Origin: DASRHK01 sp963776465
GTDB taxonomy: Bacteria > Pseudomonadota > Gammaproteobacteria > Nevskiales > Nevskiaceae
Assembly: GCA_963776465.1 (NCBI GenBank)
Contig: CAVZMV010000002.1
Span: forward strand, 1,550,001 to 1,614,000
Direction of reading: 5' to 3'
DNA length: 64,000 nt
A model generated the notes under the pieces. It did not search any database and was not told the DNA's origin. It saw only the letters and a list, made by a program, of their open reading frames with translations. Made by a program: the position numbers and the translations under genes. Positions 1 to 8,261 of this stretch are shown in pieces; positions within the stretch are counted from its first letter, which is position 1, and every line of letters begins with the position of its first letter.

Positions 1-384
1 GAATTTCTGGGGCCCGTGGAGAATGCCGGCCTGCCGCGGCTGTATTGCGAGTCCGCCATGCTGGTTGCGCCGTTCGTCGTCGCGCCCGACGGCGACCGGG
101 AGGGCTTGGGGTTGGTGGTCGTCGAGGCGATGGGGTGCGATTGCCCCGTCGTGACCACGGAAACTGCCGCGGTCAACGTCGTCGTGCGCGATGGCCAGAC
201 GGCCTGGATCGCGATGCCGACGCCCGAATCGCTTGCCGACTTGATCGCACGAGTCTTGGAGCATCCTCACGAAGCACGGGAACGCGCCATGGCCGCGCGG
301 GCAGAGATCGCAGCCCGTTTCGACTGGACCGCGGTTGCTACCCGGTACAAAGATATCCTTGAACGGGCGGCATCAACGGCTTGA
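1..384 (+). CDS. Glycosyltransferase, C-terminal fragment (GT-B fold, GT4-like)
   Basis: The reading frame is open from base 1, so the gene begins outside the window; only the last 127 residues are visible. They match the nucleotide-sugar binding half of GT4-type glycosyltransferases: the segment DREGLGLVVVEAMG has the E-x7-E arrangement that contacts the donor sugar nucleotide, and it is followed by a helix-rich tail (residues about 75-127) that closes the domain. A GTG at base 16 is not a likely start because the family motif continues upstream of it. The next gene starts 14 bases after the stop on the same strand, so the two are probably co-transcribed. Context (sugar-nucleotide genes, flippase, further glycosyltransferases) points to surface polysaccharide assembly. 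Donor and acceptor cannot be told from the fragment. Confidence 0.85.
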   Translation, partial: EFLGPVENAGLPRLYCESAMLVAPFVVAPDGDREGLGLVVVEAMGCDCPVVTTETAAVNVVVRDGQTAWIAMPTPESLADLIARVLEHPHEARERAMAARAEIAARFDWTAVATRYKDILERAASTA

Positions 385-397
385 CGGGGGATGGCAG

Positions 398-1138
398 GTG
401 CTTGCGAAATACTTCCAGGACTTGTACCAGCGGACGATGCGCGAAGCCTACGGGCGGGCCTTCCGGGAAATCGCCGCATCCTTGGATCCTGCCAGTCTGG
501 TCCTGGACTGTGGCGCAAGTACGGGCAGCTGTTTCGACGAGCTTTCCAGCCGCTGCGGAATCCAGCCCGCACAATATCGCGGCCTGGAATGGAACGGCGA
601 ACTGGCCGAACAGGCACGTACCCGCGGCCTACAGGTCGAGCGATGGGATCTCAATCGAGGGCTGCCGCAGGCCGACGATACGTTCACGTGCGTGTACGGA
701 CTGTCTGTCCTGGAGCATCTCCTGAACGGCTGCCGGTTCATGCGAGACTGCCGCCGGGTCCTCAAGCCTGGCGGGAGCCTGGTGCTGTTGACGCCAAATA
801 TCAGCACTTACTTCACTGCGGCCCTGATCCTGGCAGGGAAGATGCCTTCGAGCGGGCCACACCCAGACTCCGACGCGCTCTTGTCAAATCAGGAGCTCTT
901 CAGGGTCCAGAGTGAGCTGATCAAGTCCGATACCGAGCGCGATACGCCGCAGCACCGACACTTGGTCGTATTCAGTTATCGGGTCCTGCGTGAATACCTG
1001 GGCATGCTCGGGTTCACGCATGTGCGGGGCTACGGGTTCGGGGTGTACCCATTTCCGAATTTTCTGCAGCCGCTGATGGAGAAGATCGATCCGTTCCATG
1101 CGCACCAAATGGTGTTCGTGGCCCAGAAACCGGCGTAG
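398..1138 (+). CDS. Class I SAM-dependent methyltransferase
   Basis: A 246-residue protein with the core of class I methyltransferases. SAM-binding motif I is LVLDCGASTGSC (about residues 33-44), an acidic/hydrophobic strand with VLEHL follows near residue 107, and the motif RRVLKPGGSLVLLTPN sits near residue 124. I chose the GTG at 398, which follows a GGGGG stretch at 386-390; an upstream ATG at 335 would overlap the preceding gene by 50 bases, and an ATG at 434 would lose conserved N-terminal sequence. It runs just behind a glycosyltransferase and is followed four bases later by a convergent glycosyltransferase gene. By family and location it may methylate a sugar or a polysaccharide end group; the substrate is not predictable from sequence. 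Confidence 0.85.
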   Translation: MLAKYFQDLYQRTMREAYGRAFREIAASLDPASLVLDCGASTGSCFDELSSRCGIQPAQYRGLEWNGELAEQARTRGLQVERWDLNRGLPQADDTFTCVYGLSVLEHLLNGCRFMRDCRRVLKPGGSLVLLTPNISTYFTAALILAGKMPSSGPHPDSDALLSNQELFRVQSELIKSDTERDTPQHRHLVVFSYRVLREYLGMLGFTHVRGYGFGVYPFPNFLQPLMEKIDPFHAHQMVFVAQKPA

Positions 1139-1142
1139 CGGT

Positions 1143-2267
1143 CTATCCCTGGCCGGCTTGCGCCTCCACGGCCCAGCGCAGCAGCCCGTCAAGCTCGCGC
1201 CCTCGGTCCTGCCATCCGGACCCTAAGGGCGGAACTTGGCGGACGCCATGAAGGCTCGCATCCTCCAGCCGAACGCAAAGCTCGTCGACGTTGCCGGGTC
1301 GATAAAGCCAGGTGCGCCCCGGCTCTGCGCGGAGCTGCCCGGCGAAGGTGTCGGCCAGAACCACCGGCAGACCACAGGCCCTCATCTCCACCAACTTTTG
1401 AGGATGGCAATAGCGGGCGAAAAGTGAGTCGGCATTGCAAACAACGCCGACGTCGAGCGCGCCGAACAGCCACGGCACCTCCCGATGCGCCAGGGATTGC
1501 AGGTCGTGAACGCGCACGTGGCGAGGCGGCTGCAGGTTGCGCGGGCCTGCCACCACCAGGTGCAGATCCGGCTGTTTCCCGGAAAGGCGCTCGAACGCAC
1601 CGTAAAGCGTGGCGATGTCGCGGTCGCGCATGAGCGAGCCCGCCGTGCCGATCAGCACGGCATCCGGCGGCAGATGCAGACGGCGACGGGCCCGCAAGCG
1701 GTCGCGCGGAAAGAACAAGTCCTGGTTCACGGCGTTGTCGAGCACGACGACGCCCTGCGCCGTGCCGCGCTGCCGGATCGTCCAGTCGGCCAACATCGGA
1801 CTGACACATGTAACGGCGGTGGATGAGGCAACGGCGTTGCGGAAAGCCGTGCGGACGCCGGGAAGTCTCGTCGCACCGAAAGCCTCGAACTGATCGTAGA
1901 GGTCCAGGATCGTGGGAATCCGCCGGGCGCGACCGAGTCGTGCCGCGTAGATGGCGTGGAACGCGTCGGAAAATCCGATCAGCACCTCGGGCTCGAACTC
2001 GTCCAAGACTTGTTTGATCAGACGTCGATAACGCAACAGTGCACCCGGCGGCCACGGACGTGCATCCACCGAGCGCCATCGCACACCGGCGTCAGTGATC
2101 AGACTGGAGTCCAGGTCGGTCGCACGCCGGTGATAAGCGATTGTCACGCCCTCGACCCGGTGCCCCAATCGTGCCAGCTGCTCGGGCAATTCGAACACCC
2201 GCCCGAAACGATCCCCCAGCAGATCGCGGCCCGAGTACTGCCGCTTGCTAAGGACCAGTACGCGCAT
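1143..2267 (-). CDS. Glycosyltransferase family 4 protein
   Basis: A 374-residue GT-B glycosyltransferase. The N-terminal half starts MRVLVLSKRQYSGRDLLGDR and includes the acceptor-side Rossmann fold. The C-terminal half carries a glycine-rich strand (AVLIGTAGSLMRDRDIATL) typical of the donor domain, followed by the region KLVEMRACGLPVVLAD, which stands in for the usual E-x7-E motif. It is the last gene of the - strand polysaccharide operon and starts 15 bases after the upstream GT2 gene. Predicted to add one sugar to the lipid-linked repeat unit at the cytoplasmic face of the inner membrane. It is not closely recognisable as a named enzyme, so no symbol is given. Confidence 0.88.
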   Translation of the reverse strand: MRVLVLSKRQYSGRDLLGDRFGRVFELPEQLARLGHRVEGVTIAYHRRATDLDSSLITDAGVRWRSVDARPWPPGALLRYRRLIKQVLDEFEPEVLIGFSDAFHAIYAARLGRARRIPTILDLYDQFEAFGATRLPGVRTAFRNAVASSTAVTCVSPMLADWTIRQRGTAQGVVVLDNAVNQDLFFPRDRLRARRRLHLPPDAVLIGTAGSLMRDRDIATLYGAFERLSGKQPDLHLVVAGPRNLQPPRHVRVHDLQSLAHREVPWLFGALDVGVVCNADSLFARYCHPQKLVEMRACGLPVVLADTFAGQLRAEPGRTWLYRPGNVDELCVRLEDASLHGVRQVPPLGSGWQDRGRELDGLLRWAVEAQAGQG

Positions 2268-2282
2268 GGGGGTCGATGCGGT

Positions 2283-3053
2283 TCAGTTGCGAGGAAGCAG
2301 ATGTCGCAGCCGGCGATAGGCGAGGTAGAGCGACCAATACCCGGCGTAGACGCAGCGCCAGCCGGCGGTAGGGTGCTGCGTCAGTTGCGCCTTTCGTTCC
2401 TCTGCGAACCGCGTGCAAAGGCCGGCCCAATCGGTGCTCGAGCCCGCGCCTCCGCTGCGCATCACCGCCAGCGTGGTTTCGGGATGCACGCTAATGGCGA
2501 CGCCGTTGCGGTGAGCGCGCAGAAAGAATTCGGTATCCATGGCGATGCGGAAGCGCGTGTCGTATTCGCCAAGTTGCGCGAACAGCGAACGCCGGATGAG
2601 CGTACCCTGATGCAGCAAACCGATCTTGAAGTTTCGCCACCATCCCGACGGCCGCGGCACGACATGGCGCACGCTGCCGTCAGGATGAAGGAAGTCGATG
2701 GCAAAGCCGACGATGCTGCGTTCGTGGGAGAGGTAGGCAGCGGCGTCGGCGAGGCTGTGCTCGGACGCGAGGTAGTCGTCCGAGTTGAGGAACAGCAGCC
2801 AGTCGCCTGTAGCATGGCGCAGCCCCTTGTTCATGGCGTCGGCGATGCCGCCGTCCGGTTCGGAAACCCACCAGGCCAGCCCGTTCGCGTATCGGCGGAG
2901 AATGTCCTGCGTACCGTCAGTGGAGGCGCCGTCGATCACCACGTGCTCCAGCCGGACGGCGCGCTGCGAGCGAACGCTTTCCAGGCAGTCCGCCAGGTGC
3001 GCGACACCGTTCCTGACCACGGTCACGACGCTAAACTGTGGCGGCACATACAT
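2283..3053 (-). CDS. Glycosyltransferase family 2 protein
   Basis: A 256-residue GT-A fold enzyme. It has the family's opening strand (FSVVTVVRNGV), the nucleotide-binding HVVIDGASTDGTQDILRRY segment and the metal-binding region LLFLNSDDYL near residue 90, where the DxD-type acidic pair sits. The length is typical for short GT2 enzymes acting on undecaprenyl-linked intermediates. It lies two bases downstream of another GT2 gene and 15 bases upstream of the GT4 gene, so all three are likely translated from one transcript. Predicted role: one glycosyl transfer step in repeat-unit assembly. One of the two neighbouring GT2 enzymes is a reasonable candidate for adding the 3,6-dideoxyhexose, but the sequence does not say which. 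Confidence 0.9.
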   Translation of the reverse strand: MYVPPQFSVVTVVRNGVAHLADCLESVRSQRAVRLEHVVIDGASTDGTQDILRRYANGLAWWVSEPDGGIADAMNKGLRHATGDWLLFLNSDDYLASEHSLADAAAYLSHERSIVGFAIDFLHPDGSVRHVVPRPSGWWRNFKIGLLHQGTLIRRSLFAQLGEYDTRFRIAMDTEFFLRAHRNGVAISVHPETTLAVMRSGGAGSSTDWAGLCTRFAEERKAQLTQHPTAGWRCVYAGYWSLYLAYRRLRHLLPRN

Positions 3054-3055
3054 GG

Positions 3056-4039
3056 CTATATCCGGATCGGGAGTTCGGAGCCGAAGCAGATGCCGACAAG
3101 CTTGTGGGCCAGCAAGGTTCCCAGCAGCAGCAGCGCCTTTGCAAAATCGCCTGATTTCAGTGGCGCGGCCGTATCGTCATAGCGTGCCAGCAGTTCGTGT
3201 GGCGGCAGCCATGATCGGCTGCGACGCAGTTCAACAAGCCACGTCAGCACCAGCACTGCGCGGTAGAAACCGCTGGGCATGTGGTTCCTGCAAAACCATA
3301 TCCGCGCTTGGTTGACCTGCGCCCGAACCAGTTCCCGCTTCTCCGTGGAGATCGACAGTCTATGCTCGCGGAAGAACGCGAGCGGCGCCAGGTAATGGGC
3401 GACGTAGGGATAGCGGGCGGCGGTCAACAGATAGATCAGCAGGTCCACGCCGGCCCCGGTGGCGGAGAATCCCGACAGGGTTGGCGAGGGGATCTCCTCC
3501 AAGATGGCGCTGCGCAGATCCCTGGTCCGCAAGATGGCCGCGCCGGGTGACACAGGGGTGTTTCCCGCGGTCAGAGCTGCTAGCAGGAACCTGCCGCTGG
3601 GCTGGGTGCCCCGCAAGCTGGGCAGACGAAACGCGATGCGAGCGTCCGCGCCGTCAACGTCCGCGCTGCGCACCGCCGTGAACGCCAGGCCGACGCGTTC
3701 ATCAGCCAGCACCGGCAGCGTCGCTGCAAGATACCCGGCGTCGATCAGGTCGTCCGAGAACAAGAGCTTAGAAAACTCGCCGCGCGCGAGCGCCACGCAG
3801 CGCAGCCAGTTTCGGACGGGACCGATGTTGGTGTCGTTCCGGAAAATGCGAACTCTCTCATCGCGCGATGCGTAGCCGCCACAGATCGCCCAGGTCGCGT
3901 CGGCGCTGGCGTTGTCAACGATCACCACTTCGAAATCCTGAAACGTCTGGGCCAGCGCGGATTCGATGCAAGGCCCGATGAACGCCTCGCGGTTGTACAC
4001 CGGAATCAGGATGCTCACCCGCGGCGCTGCAGCCTCCAT
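3056..4039 (-). CDS. Glycosyltransferase family 2 protein (long form)
   Basis: A 327-residue GT2 enzyme beginning MEAAAPRVSILIPVYNREAF. The VVIVDNASADATWAICGGYA segment binds the nucleotide, and LLFSDDLID (about residue 95) supplies the acidic metal-binding pair. The C-terminal 130 residues extend past the catalytic domain and end in a hydrophobic stretch (ALLLLGTLLAHKLVGICF) that may lie on or in the membrane. The gene starts three bases after the stop of the broken tyvD-like gene and ends two bases before the next GT2 gene. The position directly after the dideoxyhexose genes fits a transferase that uses CDP-tyvelose, CDP-paratose or CDP-abequose; this is inference from context only. Confidence 0.9.
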   Translation of the reverse strand: MEAAAPRVSILIPVYNREAFIGPCIESALAQTFQDFEVVIVDNASADATWAICGGYASRDERVRIFRNDTNIGPVRNWLRCVALARGEFSKLLFSDDLIDAGYLAATLPVLADERVGLAFTAVRSADVDGADARIAFRLPSLRGTQPSGRFLLAALTAGNTPVSPGAAILRTRDLRSAILEEIPSPTLSGFSATGAGVDLLIYLLTAARYPYVAHYLAPLAFFREHRLSISTEKRELVRAQVNQARIWFCRNHMPSGFYRAVLVLTWLVELRRSRSWLPPHELLARYDDTAAPLKSGDFAKALLLLGTLLAHKLVGICFGSELPIRI

Positions 4040-4042
4040 CGA

Positions 4043-5081
4043 TCAGGGTTCCGGCTCTGCGGCGCTCTCGTCAAGCCAGCGCAGCAAGCGCTCAAGGCCT
4101 TCCTCGATGCCGATGGCAGGCGTCCAGCCGGTGAGTCGTTGTAGTTTGGTATTGTCGGCGACGAACACCTTCTGGTCGCTGTATCGCGCCGTCAACCTGG
4201 TGTAACGCAGCGCGATCTCCAGCCGACGCTCCAGATGGTCGAACAGCTCGAGCAGCGACAGGCTGTTGGCCAAGCCGCCGCCGACGTTGAATGCCTGGCC
4301 AGACACGGACGCACCGAGCTCGGCGAGCCTGAAGTACAGCCTAACCATGTCGTCGGCATACAGTGCGTCGCGAACCTGTTTGCCGTTGCCCGCAATGGTA
4401 AAGGCGGCTGCGGAGGGGTTGGCCCGCTGCTCCATCGCTTGCCGCACGAACCATCCGATCCAGCCCTGATCGAACGTCGCGAACTGTCGCCCTCCGTACA
4501 TCGATGAATGCCGCAGTACCGGTGGTGCGCATGCCGAAGACCCGGCTGTAGTCGAGCACGTACTGCTCCGCCGCGCACTTGGAGCAGCCGTAAGGAGAAC
4601 GCGGATCGATCGGAACGTCCTCGCCGAAGCCCTGTGGTTTTTCGATACACACGTAACGCAAGCCCTTCTCGAGGTAGTGAAACTGCTCCAGCTCGCCGTA
4701 GACCTTGTTGGTCGACGAATAGATGACATGCGCTTGCGGGCAGTGCTGGCGCAGCGCCTCCAGGAGATTGATCGTGCCCAGCGCATTGATCTCGAAATCC
4801 AGCCGCGGGTTGTCGATCGAGGTGGTCATCGCGACCTGGCCGGCGACGTGGAACACGCAGGTTGGCCGGAAGCTCCGAACCGCTTCAGCCAGCGCGTCCG
4901 CATCGCGCACGTCAGCCTCGACAAAGTGCGGCGAACCTTGCGACAACAGCCAGTCCCGGTTGGCGCGGCTGCCGATGCGCGACAGGTTGTCTAGCGCCAT
5001 GACGTCGAGCCCGCGCTCCAGTGCTGCGGCCGCAAGGTTGGTCCCGAGAAAACCGCCACCGCCCGTCACCATGAGCTTCAA
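4043..5081 (-). pseudogene. tyvD: CDP-paratose 2-epimerase-like gene (tyvD), frameshifted
   Basis: Two overlapping frames together encode a full NAD-dependent epimerase closely resembling CDP-paratose 2-epimerase (TyvD, formerly RfbE), which converts CDP-paratose to CDP-tyvelose. The first part has the Rossmann motif TGGGGFLG, the serine/threonine pair before NKVYGELEQ, and the catalytic YGCSK. The second resumes with SSMYGGRQFATFDQGWIGWF, GNGKQVRDALYADD and FNVGGG. The frame breaks inside the codons after FGMRTT, at about 4519-4522: removing one C of the CC at 4519-4520 restores RTTVLRHSSMYGG, as in the family. The chosen start is TTG at 5081, overlapping the upstream stop as TTGA with GGAG six bases before it; the ATG at 5072 is the alternative. 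It is either a real mutation that would stop tyvelose formation at CDP-paratose, or a sequence error. Confidence 0.85.
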
Positions 5082-5974
5082 CGAAGTCTCCGTTCGCCTT
5101 CGATGCTTGCGGCCAGGCCGCTGTGCAGCGAGTGCCTGCAGCGCCACCCGAGTTGCTGCAGTGCCGTGGGATTGGCCACGCAATGCATCACCTCGTTCGC
5201 GCGATAAGGCAGCGCGCCAAAATCAAGCCTCGTATGCGCGCCGGCCAGCTTCCGGACTGTGTTCGCGAAGTCCCGCAACGATATCGCGTCGCCCGTGCCC
5301 ACTTCGTACTCGTGGAAGCCGGCGCGGAGAGCCGGGGCTGCGGACATCAGGGTTTCGAACGCAGCGGCAACATCGTCGACGTGGATGAAATCCCGCATCT
5401 GCTCTCCGGCGGTGAGCTTGATCGCGTGGGCATCCTCCACGCAGCTGCGGATCACGTAAGCGGAAAACTTGCTGGCATCGTCGCCCGGCCCGTACATCTG
5501 CTCGATGCGCAGGTTGGCGAAGCTCATCGACTCCCGCTCCATCCTGGCACGTGCCCAGTCGCGAAACCGGGTTTTCGAGGCGCTGTATTGGCTTGCGGTC
5601 GGAGGCAGAAGCGTATCCGCATTGATGAACAGACGGGCCGAGGTCGCCAGTGCCGCCTCGAGCAGCCGCGACGCCAGCACGAAATTCGGCTGGAGGATCT
5701 CGTCGGCAGATTCCCCGTGACGGCCATAGCTGGTCGCCGTGTGGATCACCATCTGGATTGCGGGCAGGCCTTCGAAGGGGGCGGCGGAGTAGAGCGCCTC
5801 GGTCAGATGGAGCAGCGCAACGTCGTCCACCGAGATGCGTCGCAATGCCGACCGTCGGCGTGTCACGGCGATGACCTGGTAGCCCAAGGTGGTGAGACGG
5901 CGGGCGAGGACGCTGCCCAGAAAACCAGTCGCTCCGGTCAACAACACCGTGCGACGTGCTTCGTGCGCGCTCAC
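5078..5974 (-). CDS. NAD(P)-dependent reductase, CDP-paratose/CDP-abequose synthase-like
   Basis: A 298-residue extended SDR. The Rossmann motif is TGATGFLG near residue 13, and the catalytic tyrosine and lysine are in YSASK (about residue 141), preceded by the strand LFINADTLLP that replaces the usual SS-K-VYG of epimerases. This pattern is that of RfbS/RfbJ enzymes, which reduce CDP-4-keto-3,6-dideoxyglucose to CDP-paratose or CDP-abequose. Because a TyvD-like epimerase follows, paratose synthase is the better guess. The start is GTG at 5974: the stop of the rfbH-like gene overlaps it as GTGA, and its own stop overlaps the tyvD TTG start. Longer versions of this open frame upstream read against rfbH and are not coding. 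Confidence 0.8.
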   Translation of the reverse strand: MSAHEARRTVLLTGATGFLGSVLARRLTTLGYQVIAVTRRRSALRRISVDDVALLHLTEALYSAAPFEGLPAIQMVIHTATSYGRHGESADEILQPNFVLASRLLEAALATSARLFINADTLLPPTASQYSASKTRFRDWARARMERESMSFANLRIEQMYGPGDDASKFSAYVIRSCVEDAHAIKLTAGEQMRDFIHVDDVAAAFETLMSAAPALRAGFHEYEVGTGDAISLRDFANTVRKLAGAHTRLDFGALPYRANEVMHCVANPTALQQLGWRCRHSLHSGLAASIEGERRLR

Positions 5975-7188
5975 AGGTAACGCGCAGCGAACTCGCGAAA
6001 ACTGTCGTGGACGTGCGTGAGCATCGTCGCCGTCAGCCCGTGGTGGCAGGCTAGGAGCATGCCCCCTCGCATCACCTGATCGGCGACTGGGTAGCCCCCG
6101 GGTCTGACTTGCTTGGCCACGTCGCGAAACGCCGGCTGGCGGCAGATGTTGCCCGTGAACACCACGCGTGTCTGGATGTTCCGCTGCTCGAGAAAAATTT
6201 GCAGCTCGCGGCGCGAAAACGGGGCGCCGGCGCGCAAGGTCAGCGGAAACGCGAGCCAGCCGGTTCGGGATTCGGCGGCCTGTCTTGGCAGGATGAACCA
6301 GTCGGGATACTGGCCGAAAAACGCCTCTTGCGCAGAAAAATTCTGGATTCGCCGCTCGATATTGCTCGCCAATTTCTCGAGTTGCACGAGGCCGAAAGCT
6401 GCGCCCAGCTCGGAAGGTTCCAAGTTGTAGCCGATCGCCTCGAACACGAATTTGGCGTCGTACTCGATGTCGTCGAGACGGATGTCGAAGCGGTTCTCGA
6501 TGTTCTCGGATTCCACGAACAGCGACGAGCTCCGCCCCCACGAACGCAGCAGCCGCGCGCGGCGCGCCTGCGCGTCGTCATTGACGCAGAGCATACCGCC
6601 ATTGCCAGCGCAGTTGATCACGTGGGAGCCATAGAAACTCGTGATGCTCACGTCGGAGAATTGTCCGCTGCTGCGGCCGGCGATGGTGGCGCCCAGGGTG
6701 TCGGCCGAGTCTTCGATGATCACCAGGCCATGCTTGCGGGCGAGATCCGAGATCTTCCGCCAGTCCGGGAGGTTGCCAACCAGGTTGGGGATGCATAGCG
6801 CCCGGGTGCGCGACGAGATCATCGATTCGATCTGGTCCGCATCGATGCAGTACGACGCCTCCGCAGCGTCGACGAATGCGGGCACCAATCCGTTCTTGAT
6901 CAGGCTGGACACCGTGGTGGCGAAGGTCAGGGCGGGGGTTATGACTTCGCTGCCGGGTGGCAGGCCCAGGATCTCCGCCGCCAGCAGCAAAGCGGACGAT
7001 CCCGAATTGACCATGATCCCGTGACGCTTGTCGAATAAGGCGGCGATGGCCTGCTCGAATCGCTGCACGTGCACGCCCATCTGCGTGGATGTGCGCAGTA
7101 CGTTCACGACGGCGGCGATCTCGTCGTCGCCGTGGACGGCCATGCCGTAGGGCACGCGCGGCCAGGAACCACCTTGCGGAGCATTCAT
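5971..7188 (-). CDS. rfbH: CDP-4-keto-6-deoxyglucose 3-dehydrase-like (RfbH family), PMP-type, without Fe-S cysteines
   Basis: A 405-residue DegT/DnrJ/EryC1/StrS fold protein. The cofactor-binding region reads EDSADTLGA and SITSFYGSHVINCAGNGG; histidine (His189) occupies the place of the Schiff-base lysine, as in the PMP-dependent 3-dehydrases RfbH/E1 and ColD. These enzymes remove the C3 hydroxyl of a 4-keto-6-deoxyhexose. In classical RfbH the following loop is cysteine rich and holds a [2Fe-2S] cluster; here it reads WGRSSSLFVESENIENRF, with no cysteine. It therefore sits between RfbH (context, overall sequence) and ColD (no cluster). No RfbI-type reductase is present in the window. The start is ATG 7188, overlapping the rfbG stop as ATGA; the 3' end overlaps the reductase start as GTGA. 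Confidence 0.88.
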   Translation of the reverse strand: MNAPQGGSWPRVPYGMAVHGDDEIAAVVNVLRTSTQMGVHVQRFEQAIAALFDKRHGIMVNSGSSALLLAAEILGLPPGSEVITPALTFATTVSSLIKNGLVPAFVDAAEASYCIDADQIESMISSRTRALCIPNLVGNLPDWRKISDLARKHGLVIIEDSADTLGATIAGRSSGQFSDVSITSFYGSHVINCAGNGGMLCVNDDAQARRARLLRSWGRSSSLFVESENIENRFDIRLDDIEYDAKFVFEAIGYNLEPSELGAAFGLVQLEKLASNIERRIQNFSAQEAFFGQYPDWFILPRQAAESRTGWLAFPLTLRAGAPFSRRELQIFLEQRNIQTRVVFTGNICRQPAFRDVAKQVRPGGYPVADQVMRGGMLLACHHGLTATMLTHVHDSFREFAARYL

Positions 7189-8261
7189 GAGGAAGAGCCG
7201 GTTGTCAGGTAGGTCTGGATCTGTTGGCGAGTCAGCGAGCGCAGGTTCATCCCCTGCAGATGCCCGCGGTACCAATCAACGGTCATGGTCAAGGCCTTCG
7301 TCAAGGGGAGCGTGGGCTGCCAGGCCAGGTGTGCGCGGGCCTTGGAGCAGTCAAGGCTCAGGAGGCCAGCCTCATGCGGCTGGGCGGCGGCATCGTGGAT
7401 CCATGAGACGCGTTCCCCCCACAACTCACACACTTGGTCCATGACCCATCGTACAGGGCGACAATCCTGCAGATCCGGTCCGAAATTCCATGCCTGGGCA
7501 AAGCGTTCGCCCCCCTTGGCGTTCAGGCGCCGCGCCAAGTGAAGGTATCCGCGAAGCGGCTCGAGCACGTGCTGCCACGGCCGCACGGCATCTGGGTACC
7601 TGACCTTGAGCGGCATTCCTGTCGCAAACGCCCGCACGGCGTCGGGGAGTAGGCGGTCGTCGGCCCAGTCACCCCCGCCGATCACGTTTCCGGCGCGAGC
7701 GGTGGCGACCCGCACCGTGCCCTCCGAAAAAAAAGATCTCCGAAACGCGGTTGTCACCAATTCGGCGCACGCCTTGCTGCTGCTGTAGGGATCGACGCCT
7801 CCGAGGAGCTCGTCCTCCTTGTAGGGTGAGGGTCGCCCGTGGTTCTCGTAACACTTGTCGGTCGTGATCACCACTATGGCGCAACCGGCGGTCAGCGTCC
7901 GCGCGCCCTCGAGAAGGTGCACGGTGCCCATGACGTTGGTGCGGAAGGTCTCGACCGGCGCCGCGTACGAGCGTCGCACGAGCGGCTGCGCAGCCAGGTG
8001 AAAAATGACCTCGGGCTGGAACGCCTGGATCTCGCGGCGCAGCAGATCCGCGTCAGCCACATCGGCGATGATATGGCGATCGATGCGTGCCGCCATGTCG
8101 AGTTGCTCGAACAGCGCTGGCACTGTGGGTGCCTCCAGCGCATATCCGGCGACCCTGGCGCCGAGCACATTCAGTAGCTCACAGAGCCATGCGCCCTTGA
8201 AACCGGTATGGCCCGTAACGAAAACGCGCCGTTCGGCCCAGCAATCAGCGGTCAGCTCCAT
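7185..8261 (-). CDS. rfbG: CDP-glucose 4,6-dehydratase
   Basis: A 358-residue extended SDR, the usual length for RfbG. Features are the NAD-binding GHTGFKGAWL (about residue 17), the strand HLAAQPLVRRSY, the TDKCYE segment, and the active-site tyrosine and lysine in YSSSKACAE. It then has the family's GNVIGGGDWADDRLLPD and VRPWQHVLEPLRGYL. It converts CDP-glucose to CDP-4-keto-6-deoxyglucose, the common precursor of CDP-linked 3,6-dideoxyhexoses. The ATG at 8261 lies inside the last codons of rfbF (ten-base overlap) with GGAAG just upstream; the stop overlaps the rfbH start. Together with rfbF and rfbH this forms a translationally coupled three-gene core. Confidence 0.95.
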   Translation of the reverse strand: MELTADCWAERRVFVTGHTGFKGAWLCELLNVLGARVAGYALEAPTVPALFEQLDMAARIDRHIIADVADADLLRREIQAFQPEVIFHLAAQPLVRRSYAAPVETFRTNVMGTVHLLEGARTLTAGCAIVVITTDKCYENHGRPSPYKEDELLGGVDPYSSSKACAELVTTAFRRSFFSEGTVRVATARAGNVIGGGDWADDRLLPDAVRAFATGMPLKVRYPDAVRPWQHVLEPLRGYLHLARRLNAKGGERFAQAWNFGPDLQDCRPVRWVMDQVCELWGERVSWIHDAAAQPHEAGLLSLDCSKARAHLAWQPTLPLTKALTMTVDWYRGHLQGMNLRSLTRQQIQTYLTTGSSS

